Source: Undaria pinnatifida
Lineage: Eukaryota; Sar; Phaeophyceae; Laminariales; Alariaceae
Direction: 5' to 3'
Assembly (NCBI GenBank): GCA_012845835.1
Contig: JABAKD010000036.1
Coordinates: 2,548,501 to 2,612,500 of the forward strand
Length of the DNA: 64,000 nucleotides
Below the pieces are notes generated by a model. It searched no databases, was not told the origin of the DNA, and was given only the letters and a program-made list of their open reading frames with translations. Of the stretch, positions 10,079 to 19,806 are shown one piece after another. Both the position numbers and the translations under genes were made by a program. Every line of letters starts with the position of its first letter. The stretch's first letter is position 1.

Positions 10079-10250
10079 TGATGAAAGCATGTCTCAACGG
10101 GAAACCCATGGGCCCGTCCACGTTTTAGTTGGTGGACAATGAGGGCTGCCAAGAAGGCTTTTTTACTTACTCGGAGTGGCATCTTAGTGCGGGAATTGGA
10201 AAGTAATTGTTTTTTTGGGAGTAGGATAGTCGGCGAGACGCCAAAATTAT
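10079..10250 (+). pseudogene. Decayed copy of tyrosinase exon 6
   Basis: 'tgatgaaagcatgtctcaac', 'gggaaacccatgggcccgtc', 'cacgttttagttggtggaca' and later 'gtcggcgagacgccaaaatt' follow exon 6 and its donor flank in order. The codon after the T-H-G-P-V-H-equivalent region is TAG, and an insertion of about 40 bp splits the tail. It marks a tandem exon duplication that later died. Confidence 0.88.
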
Positions 10251-11179
10251 ATCGAGATTCGTTTCGTTATCATGTACGTCTTTATATTTGTCGCAACGCC
10301 TTTCCTGATTCTACTGCTTAGACGGTAACTCGTGCTGTATTTCATTCCGCTTTCGTATTTCCTGCATACGTGATTCCGATTCTCGCCTCGTCTTTTTGGT
10401 CCTCCGTTATTCCCGTGTTTTTGGTTCCCTCAACGCGTATTTCATCCGAACGTGGGGTGCATGTGGGAGAGCGCGTTCTATGTTGCTTGTGCAGTCTCGT
10501 TTTCTTCCTCGCTGTCGTAGACTTGTGGACACCTTTCTTACACGCCGTCGTCTGGTTGCACCCCCGCCCCCCGTGCCGGTGTTGCAGGTATGCGAGGGTC
10601 ATGCCTCATGCCGCTATGGTCATACCACTATGGTCTGAACACTACTGCTATGTAGGAAATCAGTCCCCCCCCGCCTTCCGCCCGCCCCCCTGGACGCGTT
10701 GTTCTGTTTCACTCGACACATGCTCCTTCGGGGTGCGTGAAGTCAGTACCGCAAGGGATGAGACAGCTCTGCAGCAAGCAATGAATCACTGCCAACGTTT
10801 CACAGAGTATTATTTGCCAAGTATCGTTTGTCGAACGACTTTGTTTTTGCATGACGCCCTCATTGATTCTGCGATCCCCTTGTTTCCTGTCGGTAGTATC
10901 CGTGTTGTAGTATACTTGAATTTCTCTGTTTCGGTGTCTCGGTGCGTACGTTTGATGCCCTTTTGTCCCACCTGCTCCCCTCCGTAGTATACAGAAGACA
11001 CGTATCGAACGCCCAATTGTGGGAGGTGTCTTTTATTAGTAGTAAGCACGGTGCCGCTTCTCGAAAGGGTTACGTGTTCAATGGCCAAACGACAAAGGCA
11101 AGAAGTGGATGAGAACGCCCTCTCCCCACGCGTTCCCCGCGCGCATACCCAATCGCTCCCATTTCGCTTGCTGCCTCAG
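10251..11179. other. Intron 6, remainder
   Basis: A 205-codon open frame (10370-10987) lies here but has no family likeness, is low in complexity and sits between two phase-matched exons, so I read it as intron. Confidence 0.65.
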
Positions 11180-11385
11180 GGTTCGTTGAGTCCGTACCTC
11201 TCGTGACGAAATATCTTTGGCGTAAAGGATACCTTCGAATCCCGACCTCCTGCACGGCCGGAGAGGGCGAGTGCATCACCTCGTGCCCATCGTATCTCTA
11301 CGAGTCAAAGGGCATGACACCATACGACGTGCTAATGGACGTCCATGCCTTGATGTGGCTGGCGCACACCTCGGCAGGAGTACTG
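11180..11385 (+). CDS. Tyrosinase exon 7
   Basis: Acceptor 'gctgcctcag' ends at 11179; donor 'gtaagc' starts at 11386; phase 1 in, 0 out. It reads F-V-E-S-V-P-L-V-T-K-Y-L-W-R-K-G-Y, then a Cys-containing loop (P-T-S-C ... C-I-T-S-C-P) and D-V-H-A-L-M-W-L. Family members have the same 'LWR-GY-R-P-x-C' step after the CuB H-x3-H segment. Confidence 0.92.
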
Positions 11386-11588
11386 GTAAGCCCAAGTCAA
11401 GAAAACGTCTTCACTAGGGAGGGACGGAGGTTGTTCATTTGGCGCGTGCCCTAGGGAAGGATACGTGGGATGCGTGGTCAACGGGCACCCGGTAGGGTGC
11501 ACCTAAAGGCAACTATTGCGCCCAGCCAAAATGCAACACCTCTTACCTCGGACGAGAACTCTTACGCCTCAGAAACACGACGAGGGAC

Positions 11589-12123
11589 ATTAACATTAAC
11601 ATGAACATTAACATTAACATTGACATTAACATTAACATTAACAATAACATTAACATTAGCAATAACATTAACATTAACATTAACATTAACCAACGTTAAC
11701 ATTAACATTAACATTAGCATTAACACTAACACTAACATTAACATTAACATTAACATCAAAAATAACATCAACATTACCATAAACATTAACATTGATATTA
11801 ATATTAACATTTACATTGACATCAACGTCAACATTGACATTGGCATTAACATTAACACTAACATAAACATTAGCATTAACAATAACACCAACACTAACAC
11901 TAACATTAACATTAACATTAACATTAACACTAACATTAACAACTAACATTAATATTAACATTAACATTAACATTAACATTAACACTAATATTAACATTAA
12001 CATCAACACAAATATTAACATCAACAATCAACATTAACATGAGCATGAACATCAACATTATTAACAATAACATTAACATTATCGTTAAAATTATCACTAA
12101 CATTAACACTAACATTAACAGTA
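11589..12123 (+). repeat. (TAACAT)n hexanucleotide array, about 535 bp
   Basis: Nearly 90 units of 'aacatt' with scattered substitutions (aacact, aacatc, agcatt). Long open frames on both strands (N-I-N-I and V-N-V-N chains) come from the repeat, not from a gene. Confidence 0.97.
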
Positions 12124-12135
12124 CCATTAGACTGA

Positions 12136-12371
12136 TTCTACGATAGCCCCCCCCAAAACCAGCGATTTTGTTTAACCAACGTTTCATGGCTGCTCGACAC
12201 AAGGAAGGATACTATCGAAAACATACTATCCACACATTTTCTTGTGTGCAAAGGTCTTTCGATCGATGACGTCGGGGGGTCGAGGGACACCGTATTTCAT
12301 GAGAAACAATCGAGAGCTGGTTTTGAAACCAGCGATTTCGTTAAAGAAAAGTTGGGGGGGCTACCGTAGAA
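12136..12371 (+). mobile_element. MITE-like element, family M2, copy 2
   Basis: Starts 'ttctacgatagccccccccaa' (first 20 bases compared) and ends 'ggggggctaccgtagaa', so the tips are inverted repeats 'TTCTACGGTAGCCCCCC'. Length 236 bp, close to copies 1 and 3. It directly abuts the hexanucleotide array. Confidence 0.85.
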
Positions 12372-12512
12372 CGACTCATTAACAACCGCTAGTATTCTGT
12401 ACGTTTACCACTGTGGCCGTGACCAAATATGTTAGTCCGCTCGAGTACTGTACTGTACTGTACTGTACCGTAGTGCACTGTAGTGTATTTTAATATTGTA
12501 TTATAGTTAATT

Positions 12513-12595
12513 TTTTTTTTTTTTTTTATCCTCCGGCGGATGGGGAAAGATAAAGATTTAGCTCACCACACTTCCGCGTATTTTCATCCGCGTAG
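12513..12595 (+). repeat. Dispersed repeat R26 (T-run plus CATCCTCCGGCGGATGG)
   Basis: T-run, then 'atcctccggcggatgggga', then 'tttagctcaccacacttcc' and 'cgtattttcat'. The same order occurs at 26805-26880. The core 'atcctccggcggat' is palindromic. It may be the 3' end of a retroposon, but that is a guess. Confidence 0.7.
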
Positions 12596-12629
12596 TGTAT
12601 ATGAATAGTAGTGTAGTGTACTTGCGAGC

Positions 12630-12790
12630 AAGGCTACAGCAGGGGGGTCACGTTTGGCGCTTTTTTTGTCATAAGCCCTGGGTCATTCGTGCGAGTGATG
12701 CCCCTGTTCCTTTGCGGTCTTAACCTCGGCCGCTGTTTTCGTTTTTCGATATAAATCCGCGATGGAATAGTAAGCTACGCTTCGCCAAGC
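12630..12790 (+). mobile_element. MITE-like fragment, family M1
   Basis: 'caaggctacagcaggggggtc' (20-base comparison), 'cgtgcgagtgatgcccctgt', 'tcctttgcggtctta' and 'ataaatccgc' match the M1 element at 24138-24401 in order. The right terminus is absent. Confidence 0.6.
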
Positions 12791-13658
12791 AGACTGCCTA
12801 TATATATGTTTTCGTCGGTAAGGTACAAGATGACTCCTATCATACCACTGCTTCACACCCGGGTTGGAAAAGAGGGTATATCATAACATCATCATACTAA
12901 GATCATTATACCGAGGTCGTCATGCTAAGATCATCATACCAAGGTCATCATAACATCCTCCCTGCCGAATGCTTGGTGTTTTGCAAAAACGACTTCTCCC
13001 TCTATGCCTTCGTTTTCTCTTTGCTAGACATGGCGTGCAATGCCCCCCCTTGTCTCCTTCGGTCGATGCTGCGTTAGCGTTGCGCCTTTTTTTTTCTGAT
13101 GCTCTTCACGTCAAACCTCTAAACTTATCCTGAACAATTATTCATGGGAAAAGGAATTTGCTCCCCGATGGAAATCCCATGGCCTAGGTAAAAAAGGAAA
13201 CAAAATACAAGGGCACGAAAGATTATCAGACAGTTCCGGATCCAAGAGCCCCATTTTCCACCCACCATTCCGCCGAACACGTTCTCCCTCTATCATTCTA
13301 TCATACCACGCGCCCCCGATGCCCCTGCCACGGCTACTGTTCAACTTCATTGCCTCAACTTCATAGCCTCAACTCAACTGTGACCGACGTGAGATGCGAC
13401 CCCCCCCTTCTCCCCCCGCGCGCGAAAGCGCTTGCCTATTGGCTGTTTTAGATTGCCTTGACGCCGCCACGCCCGCAACTCGGAACCAGTGAGCCAACGT
13501 CAGTGCTACAACGTCTGCTCCATATCTGCGTTTGTTTGCATTGGTCACTCGTGGTTGTAGGGTCCACAAACTACTGTGACCGACGCACTCCATCCCCTAC
13601 CCAACAAACGCCTCTTCCCAATGTTTACTCTCGCTTGTGGTTTCCTGGACCTGCGCAG

Positions 13659-13765
13659 AAATTCAATCAGGAAGAAGATAAATTCCAGATCGCCGGACAC
13701 GAAGACGACGAGAAGTTCCAGCACGCCTTTTGGAAAAAGATGCTCGGGGCCTTGTGCAACCCCGG
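13659..13765 (+). CDS. Tyrosinase exon 8
   Basis: Acceptor 'acctgcgcag' ends at 13658; donor 'gtgagc' starts at 13766; phase 0 in, 2 out. It encodes an acidic helix (F-N-Q-E-E-D-K-F ... H-E-D-D-E-K-F) ending L-G-A-L-C-N-P-G. The 'ALC-D/N-P-G' end precedes the last CuB histidine block in relatives. Confidence 0.9.
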
Positions 13766-14431
13766 GTGAGCGAAAACAACCTTCGCTACTATTTAAATGC
13801 ACATGTTGTTTATAGTTTCTTTATAGTTTGTTAATATTAATAGTGCTACCCACAGTACGGCAGCGGTGCACCTGTTTTTTCAGAGGTTCGTGGCTTGAGG
13901 TGCTCGGGTTCTCACCCGGTGGGCGAGGACATTGCCTACTGGTAGGTACATAGCCAAACAGTTTGTAGAAAACGAAAGGCATTTAAGCGACGTTGAGCGC
14001 TTGACTAACGATTCCTCTGTCGGAACTAATTTGGGCTAGAAAGGCCATCACTATCGCTACTGTAGCGCGCGTCCGGATCGCACAACACACTCTCACAACC
14101 CGACGTCTTGTCCACCGACCGAATGTCAAACTACCACCAAACGTCTAAAATAACGGGCAATGCACAGGCACGTGGTGGTGGTCTTCACGCACTGTCTCTG
14201 TGTAATTGCCATCCTAACGGGAACTACATTTTTTCTTGGTCGATTCAGTTTGTCCGATGAATGGCTCCCTCGGCGCCGAATGCCAAGATTCGTTTTGCGC
14301 TGGTACGGTGGTATCTTCATCGAAGGGGAATGACACCACAATCCATCCTGACACTAATACTGACACTATTACCCCGTTTTCTGCATGAATTTCGTTTGTT
14401 GGCGGGCTGTTGGCGCTTTATGATGCGACAG
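13766..14431. other. Intron 8
   Basis: 666 bp, GT-AG, no repeat or exon copy recognised. Confidence 0.75.
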
Positions 14432-14551
14432 GCACGTCGGCGAGATGTTCACTTCAGCAGCCCCGTATGACCCGTTGTTCTGGGTGGTGCACCCTACAAG
14501 CGACCGCCTTTTGGGCTGGAGAAGAATGCTCGGCCGTGAAGGAGCGGAGGG
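14432..14551 (+). CDS. Tyrosinase exon 9 (third CuB histidine)
   Basis: Acceptor 'gatgcgacag' ends at 14431; donor 'gtgtgt' starts at 14552; phase 2 at both ends. It reads H-V-G-E-M-F, then Y-D-P-L-F-W-V-V-H-P-T-S-D-R-L. The D-P-x-F-W-x-x-H-x-x-x-D-R pattern is the diagnostic CuB signature. The downstream end relies on phase and on a modest donor; translation without splicing would run on for about 40 residues with no likeness. Confidence 0.9.
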
Positions 14552-15316
14552 GTGTGTATATCGAATACTGTTTGATGGTATCGTAAACATGAACGGTATT
14601 GTGTATGCTATATGGTATGCTGTGGGTCGTGTCTTGTTCAATTTCCCGCATACCACCTCCTATTAAACGATCATGATACAGTGCTTCACACCCGCATTTG
14701 TTATTGTTGTGTTCTCATCCTGACAAATGTTGTTTAACGGCGAGGCCAATCTTTTGTTCACTTGCTGTACATGAGTTGCCACAAAACCACAACGCACAAC
14801 ACTAGCGCATTGATATTCACGAGGAAAGATGGTACACATGCTTACCCTGGCACGTGCTCAACAGAAGAAAGCGCGCAAGTGCTGGTGTCAAATCACGCTA
14901 TTTAATAGCACACTGTTTCGATTGTTGTAGTAAAGCACCTCGCCTACGGCGACAGTACCCCCGTCATAGCTCTTATTTTAACGGCTTGAATACGCAATGG
15001 TTTGTGCCCCAGCAGTCTCCGTACAGCGGATGACTCCTTAAACCGCATATATCTTGACCTTCAGCTTGCGAAATATGCCTCCGAACATCTTTACGTTCTG
15101 CTGCCTTCTACTTTTTTTTTGAAAGGCTTTCGCATGGACTGCAACACGCTGTGCCGACAAACATATATATATATGGATGTGTCCGGGTATCAGTTCGATG
15201 AGGAACGGGGCTGCAGACACACTATGGTTTTGGATGAAAAGTCGACAAGAGTTCTGGTCGGAATTGTTTTGCTTAGTTTCTGATATATTTGCTTTGTTGT
15301 ATTTGCATAAATCCAG
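14552..15316. other. Intron 9, with decayed exon 10 copy at its end
   Basis: 765 bp. Apart from the decayed copy at 15177-15262 nothing is recognised. Confidence 0.75.
15177..15262 (+). pseudogene. Decayed copy of tyrosinase exon 10
   Basis: 'ccgggtatcagttcgatgag', 'gaacggggctgcagacacac' and 'tatggttttggatgaaaag' align without gaps to 'ccaggtacgacttcgacgag', 'acgtggggctacagacacgc' and 'atcggttgtaggcgaaacg' of the real exon about 132 bp downstream. The acceptor AG is changed to GG, so this copy cannot be spliced. Confidence 0.88.
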
Positions 15317-15485
15317 GTACGACTTCGACGAGACGTGGGGCTACAGACACGCATCGGTTGTAGGCGAAACGGGTACCGTTTGCAGCTGGGAGCACGTCAT
15401 GGCTGGAAGTAACGATATGCCGACCTGCATAACTGGCACGTGTGGAGGGCACAACGAAGACGACATGCTTCCTTTCACCGTCAAG
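15317..15485 (+). CDS. Tyrosinase exon 10
   Basis: Acceptor 'ataaatccag' ends at 15316; donor 'gtgggc' starts at 15486; phase 2 in, 0 out. It encodes Y-D-F-D-E-T-W-G-Y-R-H and a Cys-containing segment ending D-M-L-P-F-T-V-K. Relatives have a similar 'W-D ... C ... GH ... D-x-L-P-F' block C-terminal to CuB. Confidence 0.88.
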
Positions 15486-16153
15486 GTGGGCCCAAATGTA
15501 ATGTAGACAACGCGCGAGATCAATGTACCCCGCAAACAGTTAGCAAATCTTAGTCGTTGCCGAGTGGCTGAACCCACAGCAGATAGATTGTGCATATTGC
15601 TCAACGTTTGACGTTTCCATCGCCCGTCACTGTTTCGCCCCTGCGCCATCCGCCAGAGCGCTACGCTATACCGCTGCGGTTGGCGTCCTACTGGATTAAG
15701 CGGCCGACTATTGTCTACTATAGTAACTTGGTTGCTAGGTATTTCAGTATTTTGCGTGCGGTAAATAGTATATTTCCAGTTCGATGTAGGGGCGTTTGGT
15801 TTCTCGGACAACATGTGAGGTACTTGGCTTTAACTGCACCACCCAACTAGTGCAGTATTACCAATCTTTGCAATGCTACGATTGTACCACGGTATAATGG
15901 CATATTCTTTATATTTATACTGCTGTAGTACGGTATTAACTTTATTGGAACAGCATAATGGGTATAATGGGTATCATGGAAGAAACGTATTATATTACAA
16001 TTTAGAAACATAGTATAATAGTATAACAGTAGTAGCCGTGTGGCCCAACCAACTGACCGCCGTAATATGTTGCCCTCTCTTGACATCTTTTTTTGCCGGT
16101 GTTTGGTCGGGATGGTACTTGGGTGCATGTTTTCTGGTGCAATTGCGCGGCAG
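15486..16153. other. Intron 10
   Basis: 668 bp, A/T-rich toward its 3' half. No other feature recognised. Confidence 0.75.
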
Positions 16154-16263
16154 ATCAACGGCGCCCACGGAACGTACACTAACGCAGAATGGATGGAACT
16201 CATCTACCCAACGAACGTCGACCTGCCCTACATGTACGACGGCTACGGATGGGAGCAATGCAG
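16154..16263 (+). CDS. Tyrosinase exon 11
   Basis: Acceptor 'gcgcggcag' ends at 16153; donor 'gtaagc' starts at 16264; phase 0 in, 2 out. It reads Y-T-N-A-E-W-M, then L-P-Y-M-Y-D-G-Y-G-W-E-Q-C. The 'LPY-x-YD-x-W-x-C' end is typical of the C-terminal part of this subfamily. If the donor is not used, the frame stops at TAA 16265-16267. Confidence 0.9.
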
Positions 16264-16505
16264 GTAAGCCCAAAACATGCTGCCTTGATGCGAGGTTCAC
16301 CGTGGACTTGTGAACACCGCTAACTACTCATCTCGGTGGTTGTGACACTCGTTCAATCACTTGTTTTTATTCCTTACGAGTACGTACGATCGATATGCCC
16401 GTGCAAAGCGGTTAAAGAAAACTGAAGACCAAGGCTACGGGGTGGTATAATTGTACTAGTAGCATTGTAGTATCAGACCCCCTTTTTCACTACCGGGTGC
16501 TGAGG

Positions 16506-16645
16506 TATCATATCGTATCATATCATATCATATCATATCATACCATGTCATGTCATATTATATCATATCATATCATATCATATCATATCATATCATATCA
16601 TATCATATCATATCATATCATATCATATCATATCACACCATATCA
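16506..16645 (+). repeat. (ATATC)n pentanucleotide array
   Basis: About 25 units of 'atatc'/'tatca', lying in the proposed intron 11. Open frames of I-S-Y-H type are artefacts. Confidence 0.97.
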
Positions 16646-16698
16646 TGCTATCATACTCGCACGAGGGACTCCGTACCTAACTGTAGCACATTTTTCAG

Positions 16699-16762
16699 GG
16701 GATGTGCATGGCGCAACATAGCCGACTATTACATTGAGGAGTCACCTCATCAAGTAGAGTAG
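16699..16762 (+). CDS. Tyrosinase exon 12 (proposed terminal exon)
   Basis: Acceptor 'acatttttcag' ends at 16698; phase 2 matches exon 11. It adds about 21 residues (G-C-A-W-R-N-I-A-D-Y-Y then an acidic tail) and a TAG at 16760-16762. The support is a good polypyrimidine tract and phase; I recognise no family motif in it. The alternatives are a stop just after exon 11 or a terminal exon further downstream. Confidence 0.5.
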
Positions 16763-16771
16763 CACGAAAGA

Positions 16772-16860
16772 TTAAGGCCGCGACGGAACAGGGGGGTCAC
16801 TGGCGTGAGTGACTCCGGGCCGCTGCCAAACCAAGGAAAGGTCCTGAAAGGGACCCCCCT
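16772..16860 (+). mobile_element. M1-like fragment between two pentanucleotide arrays
   Basis: 'acaggggggtcactggcgtg', 'agtgactccgggc' and a reversed 'gggacccccctgtcg' at the end suggest a short inverted-repeat element. Its two tips face the two microsatellite arrays. Confidence 0.5.
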
Positions 16861-16861
16861 G

Positions 16862-17066
16862 TCGTATCGTATCGTATTTTATCGTATCGTATTATATCGT
16901 ATCGTATCATATCGTATCGTATCATATCGTATCGTATCATATCGTATCGTATCATATCGTATCGTATCGTGTCATATCATATCGTATCGTCTCGTGTCAT
17001 ATCATATCGTATCGTATCGTGTCATATCGCATCGTATCGTATCATATAGTATTGTATCGTATCGTA
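16862..17066 (+). repeat. (GTATC)n pentanucleotide array
   Basis: About 40 units of 'gtatc' with 'atatc' variants, one base different from the array at 16506-16645. Confidence 0.97.
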
Positions 17067-17815
17067 GCGCACCATTGCATTGCTCCAAACATGCGGAGGC
17101 TTCCATGCAATCATCTTCCCCCAGTCTTGAAAATGACCATATCACGGTACCACCCTCATTGGTCCATTCTTTGAAGGATACGGCCAAAAATGAGGCCTCC
17201 ACACATTAGTAACCGCTGACTTGCGAGCAGGGTCGGCTCCAACATGCCCCGTTTGCGTCATTCCTGATGGTATATTACAGTGCTCTCAATACGTCGTTCC
17301 CACTTAATCGTAGTGTTACTCCACGAGAAGTACGAACTGTCATGGCGTACGGTCCAAACGGAACGTAGCCGTACCGTTCCATTGGCGTATCCTGCTTGAA
17401 ACCGCTTCCAACGACAGAAAATCAGACGTTAGAGCGGTCAAATCGGCTGGTCGCGCCTAGTGGCGCCCGTACTAACATCTTGATGATTGAGAGGCCTGCA
17501 ATGTAACCGCTACGAGGTATACGAGGTAGGAAAGAAAACTTCAGAAAGCAGCAGCAAGGAAAATATAGCGGCAGCACTGGCCTGGACACATGCCGCTAAC
17601 GTACAGATGCGGTAGAGGTGCTACGTGAGAAGCTGTATACTAATAAACTATTAATCCACTACACTCTACACTAATTAACAACAACTAATAACCCTAAAGG
17701 AAAGAAGGATGCCACCATAGAGGTTGCAGTTTTTGGCCATTTCGTTTTCCGAACGAGGCGGGGCCCATAAATCCCAAGTGGTCTTTCACAGTATCACAAA
17801 AGTTTACCTGGTATA
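17067..17815. other. No recognised feature
   Basis: Short open frames only; no exon, repeat or RNA gene could be supported. Confidence 0.5.
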
Positions 17816-17965
17816 ATAGTGTCATAAAAATATCATAATAGTATCATAATAGTATCATAATAGTATCATAATAGTATCATGATGGTATAATTGTAGTGTC
17901 ATGTTAGTATAATTGTAGTATCATAATAGTATCATAATAGTATCATAATAGCATCATAATAGGCC
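17815..17965 (+). repeat. 11-bp array (ATAATAGTATC)n
   Basis: Ten or more units of 'atcataatagt' with variants such as 'atcatgatggt'. Confidence 0.93.
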
Positions 17966-18170
17966 ATTGTTTTGCATGATTCTCGCTGTGTTCCTAGACC
18001 ATGGGATTTTTGATCCGGACGATCCGTCAGCAGTTTTGTTTGCTCCGAATCGGTTTTTCGGAGAGATCTTGAGCTCCAACATTGAGGAGTGATAATAGAA
18101 AAAGTGCATTGAGGAGTAATAGTAGTAGAAAAAAGTGGTGCACCTTTATCGTAGCACTTGTCTTGTATAC
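17960..18170 (+). repeat. Dispersed repeat family D
   Basis: 'gattctcgctgtgttcctag', 'accatgggatttttgatccg', 'agagatcttgagctcc' and 'aaaaagtggtgcacctttat' match the copies at 6390-6630 and 58810-59050 in the same order. Confidence 0.75.
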
Positions 18171-18599
18171 CTTATACCATATACCATGTACGCTTCTTAA
18201 GCAAACTGAACGTGCAGTCCGATTAACAAACTTGTGGCCCGCGTATATATTGTATATATATATTTTTTCTTCTTGTGCTAAACAAGAATGAGCCCCCGAC
18301 GATTGTGGGTCAAGAACCCTTGCCAACCAGAAAAAAAAAAACGATAAAAAGTGCTGCCTCTGTCTCAGCACGAGACTCCGCGCCAAGGGGCTCTAAATTT
18401 CGGTACCTTCCTGTATCCGGATAACGATCGAGCCAGAGTTGCAAAATGCCCACCAAGCAAACGTAGATCAGCATATCTTACACCTGCAACACGGTGACGT
18501 GTCAGAGAGTTGACGAACTTGTCGACGTCTTGGGTACATGTATCTAACCCTCCTCGCCTCTCCCTTGCCTTGCCGTTCTCCTCTCGTCCGGCGTCTGAT

Positions 18600-18795
18600 C
18601 TTCCTTCTGCCCCGAGCAGCTCTGAAGGGTACACCTTCGGAATTTGATTTCGTCACTCGCCGTCCAGCTATCCACGACGTCCCCTTCTTCATGGCCGAAA
18701 ATGTTCCAGGGATGCACGTCGACCTTGAGCGACATCCTATTTATCGGTCTCTTGACACCATTTGCACTGAGTACTGGGTACCAAACGTAGGGTTC
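18600..18795 (+). CDS. Exon-like open frame, product unknown
   Basis: The frame from about 18620 reads E-F-D-F-V-T-R-R-P-A-I-H-D-V-P-F-F-M, then H-P-I-Y-R-S-L-D and T-E-Y-W-V-P-N, followed by a possible donor 'gtaggg' at about 18793. Composition looks protein-like and there is a candidate acceptor 'cgagcag' before it. Its phase (1) does not fit the tyrosinase exons, so it would belong to another gene. I do not recognise a family, and it could be chance. Confidence 0.25.
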
Positions 18796-18837
18796 CTTTT
18801 TTTTGCTCTTTTTTTCTTGGGTTGTATTAGAGATTAG

Positions 18838-19805
18838 GGTAAAACGTGCTTGGACTCCATATGCTTGCGTTCGTGTACCACTTCTTACTCACCCACAATA
18901 CGTAGGCTTGATTCCAGAGGAAGTACTCCTCCAATCAAGTCGTACCAAGTGGTGCTTTTTCTTTACTGCTTCTGGGGACGTTCAGCTTTGGATTGGAGCC
19001 ATGTCGACGCGAGGACTTTTCTCCAATCCACGTTCGCGGGACCAGTCTAACGCGCAAAGTAAATCGTTTTTGAAATTTTGGATATCCTCCCTAGATTTTC
19101 AACGGGTACTTTTAATGCAAGCGGGCGTTTTATTTTGTTTAGTTCTTGGTCGGTTCGGATCCATGTCGATGCAATGGCGTTCACTGATTCTTTCTCGATC
19201 ATGATCAATTACGCTCGAGAGCGGGTGTGACGCGGCAACGCCAACCCGCAAAAGAGTTTCACAATTTTGGACCCAATCACAAGCTTTTGACAGGGTACGA
19301 TAGGCGTCGGTTTAATTTTATTTTGTGAACAATGGTTGCGAACCAAATATGTATCGTACACGTTTTGGTTTTGTTTATGCCCGTTTGGAACCATTTATCC
19401 TGTGCAGATGCTGCTGTGTTTAAGACCGCCGTTGTTTCGGCGACAAAACGTTTGAGTTTAGGTGCTTAATTCATGTTTGAAACCAAGTAAAACCAAATAC
19501 GACAGTTGCGTTCTTTTTTGCGCCTGAAACTTGTTTGAAAGCAGCCACTCTAATCTTCACGTATTTTTTGTGTTGCGTCTGAAACCTTATGGACAAAGGT
19601 CCTCTATTCATGCTAGTTGTGTGGGTTTGGCAAATTGCTCCGACTCTTACGCTCTATGCAAACTCTATGCAAGTGGTTTGGTTGGTTGTCTATAATCCTT
19701 GTTTTGGACAAGATACCCCACGCATTCGGCGGGGCTTGTGCGTTTTGATGCAAAAGCACGGTTGGAAAGAAGAAAGAGCCAGATGCTCCTTAGAGGTTTC
19801 GTAGC
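18838..19805. other. No recognised feature
   Basis: T-rich sequence with short frames. I see no conserved domain or repeat. Confidence 0.5.

Positions 19806-19806
<1 letters not shown>

Larger units (their letters stand above)
11386..13658. other. Intron 7 with large hexanucleotide array and M2/M1 elements
   Basis: It contains the (TAACAT)n array (11589-12123), an M2 element (12136-12371), a T-run repeat R26 (about 12513-12595), an M1-like fragment (about 12630-12790) and unassigned sequence from 12800 to 13650. Confidence 0.75.
942..16762 (+). other. Tyrosinase-family gene, 12 exons, 5' partial
   Basis: Gene-level entry. Exons 942-1064, 1888-1963, 2591-2692, 4781-4908, 6816-6917, 9880-10042, 11180-11385, 13659-13765, 14432-14551, 15317-15485, 16154-16263 and 16699-16762 total 1470 nt (489 codons and a TAG). 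All introns are GT-AG and every junction keeps phase (0,1,1,0,0,1,0,2,2,0,2). Seen: CuA histidines near residues 50, 61/63 and 72, followed by F79-E80; CuB histidines at about 209, 213 and 356 in the contexts T-H-G-P-V-H and V-V-H-P-T-S-D-R. Known: tyrosinases oxidise phenols to o-quinones with a binuclear copper centre. Inferred: in an alga or oomycete-like organism the enzyme would act in melanin, phlorotannin or wall phenolic chemistry. Introns range from about 0.4 to 3.0 kb. The start codon and any signal peptide lie upstream or were not recognised. Exon 12 is the least certain exon; without it the frame stops at TAA 16265. Confidence 0.88.

Noticed and set aside
10370-10987. 205-codon + strand open frame
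   Set aside because: It lies in intron 6 between two phase-matched tyrosinase exons, has odd composition (Cys/Arg/Pro-rich) and no motif.
11562-12202. Long frames over the TAACAT array on both strands
   Set aside because: A stop-free hexamer repeat gives open frames in several phases; there is no gene.
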